The translations under genes and the position numbers were made by a program. A stretch of DNA of 64,000 nucleotides from Silene conica. Its lineage: Eukaryota; Streptophyta; Magnoliopsida; Caryophyllales; Caryophyllaceae. Of the stretch, positions 23,217 through 34,673 are shown in pieces (the stretch's first letter is position 1; each line of letters opens with the position of its first letter). The notes below the pieces were generated by a model. The model did not search any database. It saw only the letters and a list, made by a program, of their open reading frames with translations, and was not told where the DNA came from. Where the stretch lies: positions 35,117,068 to 35,181,067 of the forward strand of contig CM055319.2 of the NCBI GenBank assembly GCA_029255685.2, in the 5' to 3' direction.

Positions 23217-24895
23217 TGATGAGCTCCATTTTAGTCATGTTTTTCATTGTCTTTTCTTCATTTTCGGTCTCGATTTGACCTCGTTTTGCGTGCCTTTGAT
23301 CGATTTTACGCCCATTGCCTCGACTATTCCTATTTGGTTTCCATTTTGTAGGTATTGTGGCGGGAGCAAAGAAACGCGACCAAACGGGACGATTTTGGAG
23401 CGAAATGTGAAGAAATGATGAAGAGTATGCTCTAGGCCTTCCCAGCCGGTTCACAGCCGGCAGCCGGTAGGCCGGCCAACAATCTTGACCTGACTTTTGA
23501 AGAAAAATGGCGAAGGATTGCAGTAATAATGTGAAGTCTGACCCTTAGCCGGTCCCAGACCGGCAGCCGGCCTGTCGGCTGGGAGTCATGGCTCCTTCAA
23601 TTTGTGCTCAAGAAAACAGTAATGGATTTTCAGTCTGCCAGGCGGTCCACCACCGGCGGTCGGTTGACCGGCTACCTGCACCTGTACACTGAAGAAAATG
23701 AAAGAAAATCCAGTAGTTTGCATTTGCATTCCCAGTCGGTGCCCGACCGGCAGCCGATCGGTCGGCTGAAGATCAAGTAAAGTCAAGGAAAAAGAAGGAA
23801 AAAATCAGTAGTTCACATTTTGACACTTAGCCGGTTCCAGACCGGCAGCCGGTGGACCGGCTAAGAGTCATTTCTCAGATTTTCGCGCACTATATAAACC
23901 TGCACTTAGTCTATTTTGAGACACATCTTTTACGCAATTTTCTTTTCCTATTTTAGGGTTTTTACTGTTCCATTCATATACTCTTAGCCATCAAAACTCT
24001 CTTAGAAACTTTAATCTTTCCTTAGTTTTCATTATAATCTTGTAGTTCTTGATAATCCTTCCTTAGTCACTTTCCTAGTTATTGTTCTCAGGAATTGTTC
24101 TAGGGTTTGTGGTTGTATTTGGGAGCATTTGAAAGGATCTTCCATTTGTAATCAAAGTTCATGGCTTTATTCAATTGTTTGGTACAATCTTCCTAATCTT
24201 TACTTTGTTTTTACATTACTTCAAGTTTTGCTTAATCAATTGTTTACCTTTGCTTGTTCATCATGTTTAGCACTTGTTTACCTCTTGTCCACATGTTTTC
24301 CCTTACCATGAGTGAGTAGACTTATACCTAGGGTTAGGGGAGAACTTGGGTGTTGTTAGATGATAAATTTATGCTAGTTTGTTGATTAGTTGTTCTAGAT
24401 AAAGGGGTTTTCCATTTGTTGCATGCTAGGTGTTTGATGATTTGCTTCAACGAAAGTTGGGCTTTGATTTTAGCGTGACTTTCCTTTAGCAATGGTTGAG
24501 GGTTTGTCTTAGTATGTTTTATGGTTGGTTGTGGGTATTTGTAGCAAAAGCTAGGGTATTCCGACCTAGGTTTAGTCGGCTCGAGAGAAGAGACTTACCA
24601 AGACCACTTACTTGAGACCAACTAGTTCACTTTCTAGTATTTTCGTCTACCCATCTTAGTGACCCCCAACACCCTAGTTTACCTTTAATTTATTTTTCAT
24701 CATCTTAGCTTTTACTATTGCTCATTTGTTGTTAATCACTCTCAAACCTTATTACCCCGACTTAGGCTTCAATTAGAACTAGACTAAACGATTATCCCCA
24801 CCATCTTCGTGTTCGACCCCGAACTAAATACTACTTTCTTTCGGGTTTTATAAATCTTGTTTGATGCCGGTAGTGACGGCAAAAACCGGCCATCA
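23217..24895 (+). repeat. Athila-type 3' LTR
   Basis: It matches the 5' LTR end to end, including five class C units (23439-23870) and a TATA box (23891-23898), and ends CCGGCCATCA before the target duplication CTAAG. Scattered differences look like a few percent by eye. Confidence 0.95.
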
Positions 24896-24900
24896 CTAAG

Positions 24901-25195
24901 GAAAGTTGATAATAAATCTGGATGTCCCGAACTAAGGGAGGGGTGTGCACTATATAGTAATCTCGCAAAACCCTAACTCCAAACCCTAAACTCGATAATG
25001 GTCTTCAACACGTCTTTTAGATTTCCGTCAGAGTGCGTTGGTGGTCGACCGACCATAGTAGGTGGTCGACCAACCAACTTTCGAGCCCAGAGAAGCTTCT
25101 GATCTTTTAAATTTGAATTCTGAAGTCTCGCTCTTCAGGTGCCTTGGTCGACCGACCATAGTAGGTGGTCGATCGACCACATATCAGGTACAGTA
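24901..25195. other. older unclassified segment, right part
   Basis: It continues the segment at 10431-11017 beyond the CTAAG duplication. It holds two copies about 104 bp apart of GTCGACCGACCATAGTAGGT followed by GGTCGACC/GGTCGATCGACC (25040-25078 and 25144-25180), i.e. class B palindromes, and a possible minus-strand TATA (CTATATAG at 24952-24959). It stops abruptly where Athila tail sequence begins at about 25196. Confidence 0.45.
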
Positions 25196-25433
25196 ATAAA
25201 GAGAAAAAGAAAACGGCAAAGAAAAGGAATTGGAATCTCTCTCCTATGTTGCAATCCATATCTTATGAGGAGTTTTATTTTGAATCTGTGAGTTGATTGC
25301 CTAATCACTAAGGCATTTGAGCTTAATTCGGTGAGTTAGAAGTGGATGTTTTATTCGGTTTGATTAGGATGCTAGCTTGGCTACTTTTCCTCTCATTACC
25401 ATATTGGTTTGCCTCTTCTTACCCATAGCCTCA
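25196..25433 (+). mobile_element. truncated Athila copy: 3' tail, left part
   Basis: From about 25196 it matches 43517-43754, the 3' tail of the Athila element to the right, at a few mismatches per hundred. The copia element splits it; it resumes at 34259 and ends in the shared LTR at 34674. Everything upstream of the tail in this copy is gone. Confidence 0.85.
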
Positions 25434-26498
25434 TGTTGGAGATTGTGTCCTCCACATGTAGTGTGATAACGTCATTGGACATACCCTTGTACGGACAAGT
25501 GGGAGATTGTTGGGGCTGGTGTCCTTGACAATTAAGTACAATGACTTATTAAATCTCTTTAAGGATCACAAGGGCATACTTCTGTATTATTACCAGTTGA
25601 TCCACGTTTATCAATAACGGTTGGCTTGCTAGATAAGTTTGACGTTATTGTCATACGGATGGCGGTGGTCAACTGGTCCCTATACGTCACACCTATAGGA
25701 CACGTTTGAGAGATGTGAAGGTATGAAAATACAGTCACATTTATGCCGGATATGACTAAACAGTTAGTCAGAGGTGTTGACTAATAAATTAGTCAATAAG
25801 ATGTTGAGATTATTATTTAATACGGATTAAATAATTTTAGCTAATACGGATTACATGATTAATTCGTAAATTAAATATAAACAGTTATATTTAATTAAAT
25901 ATTGTATTCGCGAATTAATATAAACGGTTATATTAATTTAGGTAATTATACAATATCGTATTTTATCAGACCGTTATTAATATATCGACTATATTAATAT
26001 CTGATAACATGTTACGATTTATAATTAAATCCCGCAAATAATATTTAGCAAAACGGGTCGAATCACGCAAAGGAATAAGGTAAGAGTGGACAAAGCCCAC
26101 TCCTACCCTACCCAATTCGGCCGACCGTATGGTACTACATAAGGAGAGTTTTTCTCCTTATGTCAGTTACTGGTAGAATTACAATCTCAAGAATTAGGGT
26201 TTTGAGAACATTCTTTTCCCAAAACTCAGATCTCACATCTAAAACCTCACAAAAGCTCTCCCCATATTGCAAGGCAATTGGAGAGTATTTTCTAGCACAC
26301 GCGGCATCGTCTCAATCAAAGTCTTGGGTGCAAGTTATAGGAGGGAATTTGTTTTAATTCCTGTTCTTAGGCCATAAGCACTAAGGACCAAAGGTTGACT
26401 TCTTTTCATGTTTTTATTTATCTTATGACTATAATCTCAACTGTAATTTTCATTATAATCCTGCAAGTTTAGGGCGAATACATGCTATATTCCCCACA
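25434..26498 (+). repeat. copia 5' LTR, 1065 bp
   Basis: TGTTGGAGATTG..TTCCCCACA. It contains an internal near-copy of its own start (TTGTACGGACAAGTGGGAG then TGTTGGGGCTGG at about 25492-25525) and two hairpins at 26079-26107 and 26137-26163. It is nearly identical to 33189-34253. Confidence 0.96.
26137..26163 (+). promoter_or_regulatory. conserved LTR hairpin, 11-bp stem
   Basis: ACATAAGGAGA and TCTCCTTATGT pair perfectly around a 5-base loop. The older copy at 51754-51780 has ACAAAAGGAGA and TCTCCTTTTGT, a paired change that keeps the stem. A shorter imperfect hairpin (GGTAAGAGTGG / CCACTCCTACC) lies about 30 bases upstream. Confidence 0.6.
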
Positions 26499-26500
26499 AG

Positions 26501-26512
26501 TGGTATCAGAGC
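26501..26512 (+). other. copia primer-binding site (tRNA-Met type)
   Basis: TGGTATCAGAGC lies two bases after the LTR end. Confidence 0.92.
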
Positions 26513-26584
26513 CAGGCCATGAAAATTTTACCTTTGTGATTTTCGTAAGTTTGAAAACCTGAAAAATCATTTTCTGTCGCGGTG

Positions 26585-26668
26585 TCGGTCGACCGACCTC
26601 CTGTCACGGTCGGTCGACCACCTCCTAGCGGTGTCGGTCGATCGACCTCCTGTCACGGTCGGTCGACC
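26585..26668. repeat. class B palindrome array (four units)
   Basis: Four units of the form TCGGTCGACCGACC or GGTCGATCGACC are separated by a CTCCTGTCAC-like spacer. They are located 85-170 bp after the LTR. Confidence 0.92.
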
Positions 26669-26906
26669 ACCTCCTGTGAGTTTTTCTGTTTTTTTTTTAA
26701 AACAGTTTCCTTTGTGAGTTTTCGATCTTGTTTTTCGATTCCTGTTTACATGTTGTTAATTAATCGATATTCTTGACAATATGTGAACCCTTGTTGATGT
26801 TAATTTTGATTTACTTGTTTTAATCAAAGTTTAAAAGGTAAAAACTTGTTTCAATTTCAAAAGTGCAGCGTTTTGCGTTTTCTGAAATTCGTTTTTACTG
26901 TGTACT

Positions 26907-27011
26907 GGTCGGTCGACCTAATTAATAGGTCGGTCGACCGATTCTTCTGTTGCAGAATTTTTCGTTTTTTGGCTGATGGTCGGTCGACCACAAGTACTGG
27001 TCGGTCGACCA
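26907..27011. repeat. class B palindrome array (four units), second site
   Basis: Four GGTCGGTCGACC units lie in two pairs, each pair about 30 bp long. They are flanked by the same sequences (GTGCAGCG upstream, TTTTCGAAAATAACTTG downstream) that flank the class A array at 3279-3354. Confidence 0.92.
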
Positions 27012-27922
27012 GCCCCCCTGTAACAGACTCGTTTTTTTTTTATTTTCGAAAATAACTTGCTTCTTATTTTCACATGGCTTAAAATAATATACTATATACG
27101 GAAATAGTTATTATTTAGTGAAACGGTTCACCCTCGCTTGATACATATTGTTTTAAAACAGTTTAAAATAATGGATTATATGTTTGTTAAAATTGGTGAT
27201 TAAAACGGTATAGCCACTTAATTTTAATCTTAAAAGGTGGTTTGGTATAAATTTATTAATCATAATAACAGTATTATGTCATGTATAAATTGTTTTTAGT
27301 TGATGCATTTTATTTATCGTCTTGTGAATGCCTTGAATGCTTTCAATAACGTATTTAATTTTTGCAAACGGTTGTAACTTAGTGTGGCCTTAGAAGATTG
27401 TGTCACCGTAATGAAGGGACACGATCTTGCTTGTAATTTTGAGATCTTGAATCTCCGTTTTGGGTTTTTGCCATGTAATTACTTTTGTATTTAAATTAGA
27501 ATGTATCTAGGACTACTTTTGTAATTTAAATTAGTAATTTTGTGAAGACCAAAGACAAGACGGAGGCCGGATGCTCACTCCCGCTGCAAGGACCAAGATG
27601 GAACATCAAGACAAGCTTCTAGGGTCCAACAGTGGATTCCAAGTTGTTTTATGTTTATTTTGGTAGGATAGGCCACACTAGGACTTTTATTTACGTTTAT
27701 TGCATTTATCTTTACGCTTTCATCGATAATAGCTTGCATCATATTCCGCCTAAAAACCAAACCACCTATATCATGCCTGAAAACTGACTCATGTAGAGGT
27801 TACGCGTTAGTTTTCTGTGACAATACAGATGTCACATGTCAATTTAAAAGCCATCACTTTATTTAATTCATTCACGCAAATGCTAGTTTTTAGTTCACTT
27901 AAATATGGATAAATAAGAGTTG

Positions 27923-28105
27923 ATGGGGTCTTCCTCGTATAACCAAAAATTGAGATTAGTCTTTATAAATCAGCCTCCCATGAATCCCTTCTTCGTCGGT
28001 AGGCATAATATGACCCCTTCTACGTCGGGTAAGTGGGAACAGATGATTTATTTTGTCTCAACATCATGGTCACTCGATAATATTCCAGTGACTGAGATGG
28101 ACTAA
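27923..28105 (+). CDS. short conserved leader ORF of the copia family
   Basis: A 60-codon frame (MGSSSYNQKLRLVF..., ending VTEMD) lies 263 bp before gag. It is the same as the ORF at 2195-2377 apart from about one residue. No known domain. It might be a regulatory upstream ORF; conservation so far could simply reflect recent common descent. Confidence 0.35.
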   Translation: MGSSSYNQKLRLVFINQPPMNPFFVGRHNMTPSTSGKWEQMIYFVSTSWSLDNIPVTEMD

Positions 28106-28368
28106 TAGATAGATATACGGAAATCTATCGACCAAGAGTTCCAACGATTGGAATTAGCCAAACTGTGGGCTTATCAATATACGGAAATTGAGTCTTGGGA
28201 TCGTTTATATAATTCTTGAGGGAGATCAATTATATAAATGCATGAGTCTACGAGTTTAAATTCAATTTAATATAGACTTAAATCACAACAATAAGTTGCT
28301 TATATGGTTTTGTTTTATCTTCTTTTTCAAGTGTAGAACACGTTCATTAAAACTGCTGTAAAACTAAA

Positions 28369-31300
28369 ATGGCTGGTGAAGACCCAATGCCAAGTGCCAA
28401 GCTAGCACGTGAATCCTGGCTAAAAGCCTTCATGGACTCCATGAATCAGTCAACTAGACTGAGGAATGATGGGTCAAACTTCCCTGACTGGGAGGCAGCA
28501 CTACGGAATGCTGCCATTGCTGACGGAAAGCTTAAGTTCTTAACTGAGCCCATTCCGCCACACCCAGGAACTGGAGCTAGAGCCAACGAAATTCGCGCTC
28601 ATAGCGATTTCGTTATGGAAGCGGGTGCGATAAAGAACGTACTCATCTATGCAATGGAATCCAATTTGCAAAGACGCTTCATAACCCATGGTGCAAACAA
28701 GATTTTCACCACGCTCACTAACGAATTCTCCAAGGCTCCGAGAATCGTTTCTTATGAGCATACCTGTCGCTTCTTTGAGGCGAAACTCCAGAAGGGCCAA
28801 GCTGTTAGCCCACATATTCTCAACATGATTGAGAATATCGAGAAACTGGAGTCCCTAAACTGCAAGATCAGTGAGAACATCATCGTTGATCGCATGCTTC
28901 ATTCGCTTCATGACGGGTTCGCCCTCTTTAGGGCCAACTACTACATGAACGACATGAAGAAGACTCCTCATGAGCTCCACTCCCTTCTCGTACAGACTGA
29001 GAAGGATCTAAAGTTGAGTGGGAGTCTTAAGCAGGATGTTCTCATGATCTCCAGTAAGGGGAAAGGTAAAGAGAAGGCTAAAGCTCAGGGCGACCTAGCA
29101 GTAGGTAAGCCCAGGTTCAAGAAACCAGGATTTGCTAAGAGTGGGCCAGGTGAGTCGAGTAACTCACAAGGCAAGACAAAGAGCAAGGATACAAGCATGG
29201 AATGTCACCATTGCCACAAGACTGGGCATTGGAGGCGCTCATGCCCCGTGTATCGCGAGGACATTAAGGCAGGCCGTGTTACTCCTGTTGGTATGTCTTC
29301 TTCTTCTTTTATTCACATGATTGAGATTAACCATGCAAGTTGCGGAACTTGGGTACTTGATACCGGTTGTGGTTCTCATCAATGTAATCATGTGCAGGGC
29401 CTCCGAAACCAAGAACCCCTAACCAAGGGTGAGGTGGACCTGCGTGTCGGGAATGGAGCACGTGTGGCTGCAGTCTCGAAGGGAACATACGTAATCCAGC
29501 TTCCAAGTGGATTCGAGTTATTTTTATATAACTGTTATTATGTTCCTAGTTTATCCAAAAACATTATTTCAGTTTCTGCACTTGACAAACTTGGTTTTTC
29601 ATTTGTAATAGAGAATAATAGCTGTATTTTCTCCTTACACAATATGATTTATGGCAAGGCAGTTTCCATGAATGGAATTTATGTTTTAGATCAAACTACC
29701 GAGATATTACATGTGAATAATAAAAGATTAAAGGTAGGTGACAAAGATCAAACTTACCTATGGCATTGTCGTATGGGACACATAAATGAGAAACGCGTAA
29801 AACAGCTCATACAGAATGGAGCTATATCGCCGTTTGATTTCGAATCATATGGCACGTGTGAATCATGTCTCATCGGTAAAATGACTCGTATTTCCTTCAA
29901 AGGTGTTGGAATGCGCGCTGCCGACCTATTAGGACTCATACATACGGACGTATGTGGCCCTATGTCGATCAACGCACGAGAAGGCTATAGGTATTTCATC
30001 ACTTTCACGGATGATTTGAGTAGATATGGCTATGTCTACTTGATGAAACATAAAAGTGAATCCTTTGACAAGTTCAAAGAATACCAGAATCGGGTACAGA
30101 ACCAGCTGGGTAGAAAGATTAAAGCACTACGTTCGGATCGTGGTGGTGAGTATCTTTCACACGAGTTTGATCAACACCTAAAAGACTGTGGGATCGTGCT
30201 ACAGTTGACTCCACCTGGAACACCACAATTAAATGGTGTGTCCGAACGGAGAAATCGAACTTTACTTGATATGGTTCGATCCATGATGAGTCACACCGTT
30301 GTGCCTGATTCATTATGGGGCTATGCTCTTTTGTCAGCCGCTCTAATACTTAACCGAAGTCCGTCTAAAGCTGTTGACAAGACTCCATTCGAGCTATGGA
30401 AGGGAACGGTCCCTAACTTGTCCTTTATTCGGGTTTGGGGCTGCGAGGCTTATGTCAAGTGGAGACACGAGGATAAGCTCGGCCCGCGATCGGTCAAGAC
30501 ATACTTTATAGGCTATCCAAAGGGAACTTTTGGTCATTACTTCTACTCGCCTACCGAACAACGTGTTTTTGTTGCGGCTAGTGCGACGTTCTTAGAGAAA
30601 GAATTTCTCGAGAACAAGTCGAGTAATAGAACTTTCGAGTTATCGGAGGTTCAAGAACCAACTACCGAGCAACCATTGGAGGAAACAGTACCTCCAACCG
30701 AGGCTGCGGTAGATATCCCTGAGGAACCTAGGAGGTCGGGAAGAGTCTCTATTCCACCGGACAGATACATTGGTATGGTCGAGGAACATGATACAGATGA
30801 CGTCTTACTCCTAGAGGGTAATGAACCCACAACCTATAAAAGTGCCATGACCAGTTCTGACTCAAAGCTATGGCTAGAAGCCATGCAATCCGAGATGGAC
30901 TCCATGTATGAGAACAACGTGTGGGATCTTGTGGACCTACCTGCAAAGGTACGTCCCCTTCAATGCAAATGGCTTTACAAGATAAAGCATGCCGTGGAAG
31001 GACAACAAGATATCCATAAGGCTAGACTAGTTGCTAAAGGTTTCACTCAAGTGCCAGGCTTGCACTATGATGAGATCTTTGCACCCGTAGTCATGCTACG
31101 TTCCATTCGGATTATCTTAGCGATCGCCGCATTTCATGACTATGAAATATGGCAAATGGACGTTAAAACCGCCTTCTTAAACGGATATTTGGAGGAAGAG
31201 TTGTACATGGTACAACCCGAGGGTTTTATCGATCCAGCACATCCTAAGAAAGTTTGCAAGCTTAAGCGTTCCATCTATGGACTTAAGCAAGCATCGCGGA

Positions 31301-32400
31301 GTTGGAATCATCGCTTCGACCAAGTGATAAAAGAGAATGGGTTCATTCGATCAGTCGAGGAACCATGTCTCTATATCAAGTCGAGTGGGAGCAAGATTGT
31401 ATTCCTAGTACTGTATGTCGATGACATACTCTTGATTGGGAATGACATACCTCTCTTATCTTCGGTTAAAGCATGGTTGAAAAACCATTTCCAGATGAAA
31501 GATCTGGGAGAGGCACAAAGAATTTTGGGCATCCGTATCTACAGGGATAGATCACGACGGATGTTGTCTCTCAGTCAGGAGTCTTATATAGAGAAGATTC
31601 TGGAGAGATTCAGTATGACGAACTCCAAGAAGGGGTTCCTTCCTATGACTCCTGGGCTTCACTTGAGCAAGTCTCAAGAAGCTAAGTCAGTGGAAGAGAA
31701 AGAGCGCATGAGTCGGATTCCTTATGCTTCGGCAATAGGATCGATCATGTATGCCATGATATGCACACGTCCTGACGTTGCATATGCATTGAGTATGACA
31801 AGTCGATTCCAAGCTCATCCAGGTGAACAACACTGGATGGCCGTGAAAAACATTCTTAAGTACCTACGGAGGACTAAAGATTGGGGATTGACTTTTGGAG
31901 GCGACTCGACGCTCTGCGCCACGGGTTACGCAGATGCTAGCTTCCAAACGGATCGAGATGACTCGAAATCTCAGTCTGGATTCGTTTTTACTCTTAATGG
32001 CGCTGCTGTCAGCTGGAAAAGTTCTAAACAGAGTGTTACAGCAGATTCTACGACTGAGTCCGAGTACTATGCCGCCTCATAAGCAGCTAAGGAAGCAATA
32101 TGGATGCGTCAATTCTTACAAGGACTTTCAGTAGTGCCTAGTTCGAATGACCCAATCACCGTCTATTGTGACAATAGCGGTGCCATCTTCCAAGCTAAGG
32201 AGCATAAGTCTAGCAGCAAGGCTAGGCATGTACAACGGAAAGCTCATCTAATCAGAGATTACGTGGAGCAAAAGGAGATTTTTATTGAAAAGATCGCTAC
32301 GGATGACAACATAGCTGATCCTCTCACAAAAGCATTACCACGTGATAAGCATGAAGGGCACATTCATTCCATGGGAATTGGATGTGTTCCTAAGTTGTAG
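28369..32400 (+). pseudogene. gag-pol: copia gag-pol region, almost whole
   Basis: ATG at 28369 (MAGEDPMPSAKLARESW). Parts in order: gag, a zinc knuckle CHHCHKTGHWRRSC (29203-29244), protease LDTGCGSH (about 29356), the integrase zinc-binding part and DDE core (HTDVCGPM, SDRGGEYLS, GVSERRNRT; about 29760-30700), reverse transcriptase with YVDD (31413-31424), and RNase H ending GCVPKL before the stop at 32398-32400. The order integrase before RT is diagnostic of Ty1/copia. About one break near the 3' end; otherwise it looks whole. Lineage within copia not assigned. Confidence 0.95.
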
Positions 32401-33188
32401 TACTCTTTTATGAATTCATGTAATAATTCATTTTCTCGTGTACTCTATTCAACCTTATTGTTATGATATAAAATGTTTTGTTTCTCATGTGGAATTGTAC
32501 GCCAATTTTGAACACCACAAAGTGAACTGATTAACATTACATCGTTTTGGTCCTTGATTACCCACTTGAGCTGATAACTCAGGTAATCATTTTGTGACGT
32601 TGGTTGATGGTGGGTTCAACGAGCCATAAGTCACGTGGATGACTGACCAATCACAAAGGCGAGTTATACGGATATCTCGTAGGACACCCCGTGACATCGT
32701 TATGGAGTCCTAAATGTTTTATAACATTGGGTGCCAGGTCGTGGATAGGACCTCCATAGTGTTCCTTAGAGTCGAGTCTTTTGACTTTCAACTGCTTCCT
32801 GAGATTAAGACAGATTTTGGGTAACTTTGGTTTCTTTCCCACGGTCACCGTAACAGGGGCCAAGAGGATTTTTTCTGGGTTATTTCATGCTGGGCGATAT
32901 CGGCAGGATTCGAGTTGAGGGAAATATCCAAACCCTTATCAGGATTTTATCATTTCTCAGGGCCACTCGAGGAGTAGTAACTGAAATGCATGGCCATGCT
33001 CGAATACAGATTCGTTTTATCAGTTAAGTTACTCTCTAGTCGGGGAAACCACTCTTGATACAGATCGCTTGTGAGATACGACCTTTGCGAATGCGGATTT
33101 GCAAATTGTCTTACATTGAGTGGGAGAAATTTTAAAAGGATATGAGATTCGGTTATCGCACCTACACTTGTACGGACAAGTGGGAGTT
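32401..33188 (+). other. copia 3' untranslated region and polypurine tract
   Basis: 788 bp without coding motifs, conserved with 59028-59818. It ends in ACAAGTGGGAGTT directly before the 3' LTR, the likely polypurine tract. The same phrase TGTACGGACAAGTGGGAG recurs about 70 bp inside the LTR. Confidence 0.75.
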
Positions 33189-34253
33189 TGTTGGAGATTG
33201 TGTCCTCCACATGTAGTGTGATAACGTCATTGGACATACCCTTGTACGGACAAGTGGGAGATTGTTGGGGCTGGTGTCCTTGACAATTAAGTACAATGAC
33301 TTATTAAATCTCTTTAAGGATCACAAGGGCATACTTCTGTATTATTACCAGTTGATCCACGTTTATCAATAACGGTTGGCTTGCTAGATAAGTTTGACGT
33401 TATTGTCATACGGATGGCGGTGGTCAACTGGTCCCTATACGTCACACCTATAGGACACGTTTGAGAGATGTGAAGGTATGAAAATACAGTCACATTTATG
33501 CCGGATATGACTAAACAGTTAGTCAGAGGTGTTGACTAATAAATTAGTCAATAAGATGTTGAGATTATTATTTAATACGGATTAAATAATTTTAGCTAAT
33601 ACGGATTACATGATTAATTCGTAAATTAAATATAAACAGTTATATTTAATTAAATATTGTATTCGCGAATTAATATAAACGGTTATATTAATTTAGGTAA
33701 TTATACAATATCGTATTTTATCAGACCGTTATTAATATATCGACTATATTAATATCTGATAACATGTTACGATTTATAATTAAATCCCGCAAATAATATT
33801 TAGCAAAACGGGTCGAATCACGCAAAGGAATAAGGTAAGAGTGGACAAAGCCCACTCCTACCCTACCCAATTCGGCCGACCGTATGGTACTACATAAGGA
33901 GAGTTTTTCTCCTTATGTCAGTTACTGGTAGAATTACAATCTCAAGAATTAGGGTTTTGAGAACATTCTTTTCCCAAAACTCAGATCTCACATCTAAAAC
34001 CTCACAAAAGCTCTCCCCATATTGCAAGGCAATTGGAGAGTATTTTCTAGCACACGCGGCATCGTCTCAATCAAAGTCTTGGGTGCAAGTTATAGGACGG
34101 AATTTGTTTTAATTCCTGTTCTTAGGCCATAAGCACTAAGGACCAAAGGTTGACTTCTTTTCATGTTTTTATTTATCTTATGACTATAATCTCAACTGTA
34201 ATTTTCATTATAATCCTGCAAGTTTAGGGCGAATACATGCTATATTCCCCACA
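33189..34253 (+). repeat. copia 3' LTR, 1065 bp
   Basis: Same length as the 5' LTR and, by eye, about one base different. It is followed by the CCTCA target duplication. Confidence 0.96.
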
Positions 34254-34258
34254 CCTCA

Positions 34259-34673
34259 CTTATCCAAACTTTGTAAGTATTCGGCATGTGATGGACCCTG
34301 AATGGTTGGAATGTATGTGCACGGTAGCTAGAATCTTTTACCATACTAAATTGCATGCACGATTATGTTGGTCGCAGTCTAGGTGAGCGACCTTTCCTCT
34401 TTCTCTCTTACATTCACTTTTTGTACCCTTTGCTTCACGAGAGAAGAGTGACCCGTGAGAGTCCATCGTCAAGGGTCTTGCAAGGTTGACAGTTCAGTAG
34501 GCCTTTGAAAGGTTTCAACTCATCTGCATACTAGGTTGTGTAGGACCTTTTCTTATGTCTTAAACATGGTTTGAGTAGACATTTCGGCAAGTGTTCTGCG
34601 CTCAGTTCCTTGTTGCAGGGCTAGATGCACCTTATTTGTTTGAGGACAAGCAAAGGTTTGGTTTGGGGATATT
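34259..34673 (+). mobile_element. truncated Athila copy: 3' tail, right part
   Basis: It continues 25196-25433 past the copia element and matches 43752-44168. It ends with the tract TGAGGACAAGCAAAGG..GGTTTGGGGATATT (34641-34673) at the LTR edge. The LTR that follows therefore serves as this copy's 3' LTR. Confidence 0.88.

Larger units (their letters stand above)
11018..24895 (+). mobile_element. complete non-autonomous Athila-type gypsy element (gag-protease plus third ORF)
   Basis: Two LTRs of about 1678 bp (11018-12695 and 23217-24895) flank the interior, and a 5-bp target duplication CTAAG (11013-11017 and 24896-24900) shows one clean insertion. The primer site TGGCGCCGTTGCCGGGGA is the Athila type. 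The interior has gag plus protease, an internal palindrome array, an Athila ORF-1-family gene and a long A-rich tail, but no reverse transcriptase, RNase H or integrase motif. A minus-strand solo LTR (18661-20161) sits in the third ORF. About one break each in gag-protease and the third ORF. The LTRs differ by what looks like a few percent, so the insertion is fairly old but not ancient. Confidence 0.9.
26513..28368 (+). other. copia leader with two class B palindrome arrays and a short ORF
   Basis: The leader of about 1.86 kb carries GGTCGACC arrays at 26585-26668 and 26907-27011, a T-rich block, and the 60-codon ORF at 27923-28105. Flanks of both arrays align with the minus-strand copy at 3279-3590, which has ACTCGATCGAGT at the same places. 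Confidence 0.85.
25434..34253 (+). mobile_element. nearly intact, very young Ty1/copia retrotransposon
   Basis: Two 1065-bp LTRs that seem to differ at about one base, a tRNA-Met type primer site, leader, one long gag-pol frame with about one break near its 3' end, a 3' untranslated region and a polypurine tract. The target duplication CCTCA is at 25429-25433 and 34254-34258. The unfilled paralogous site is visible at about 43733-43760, confirming a simple insertion into an Athila 3' tail. The LTR identity makes this the youngest insertion in the window. Confidence 0.96.
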
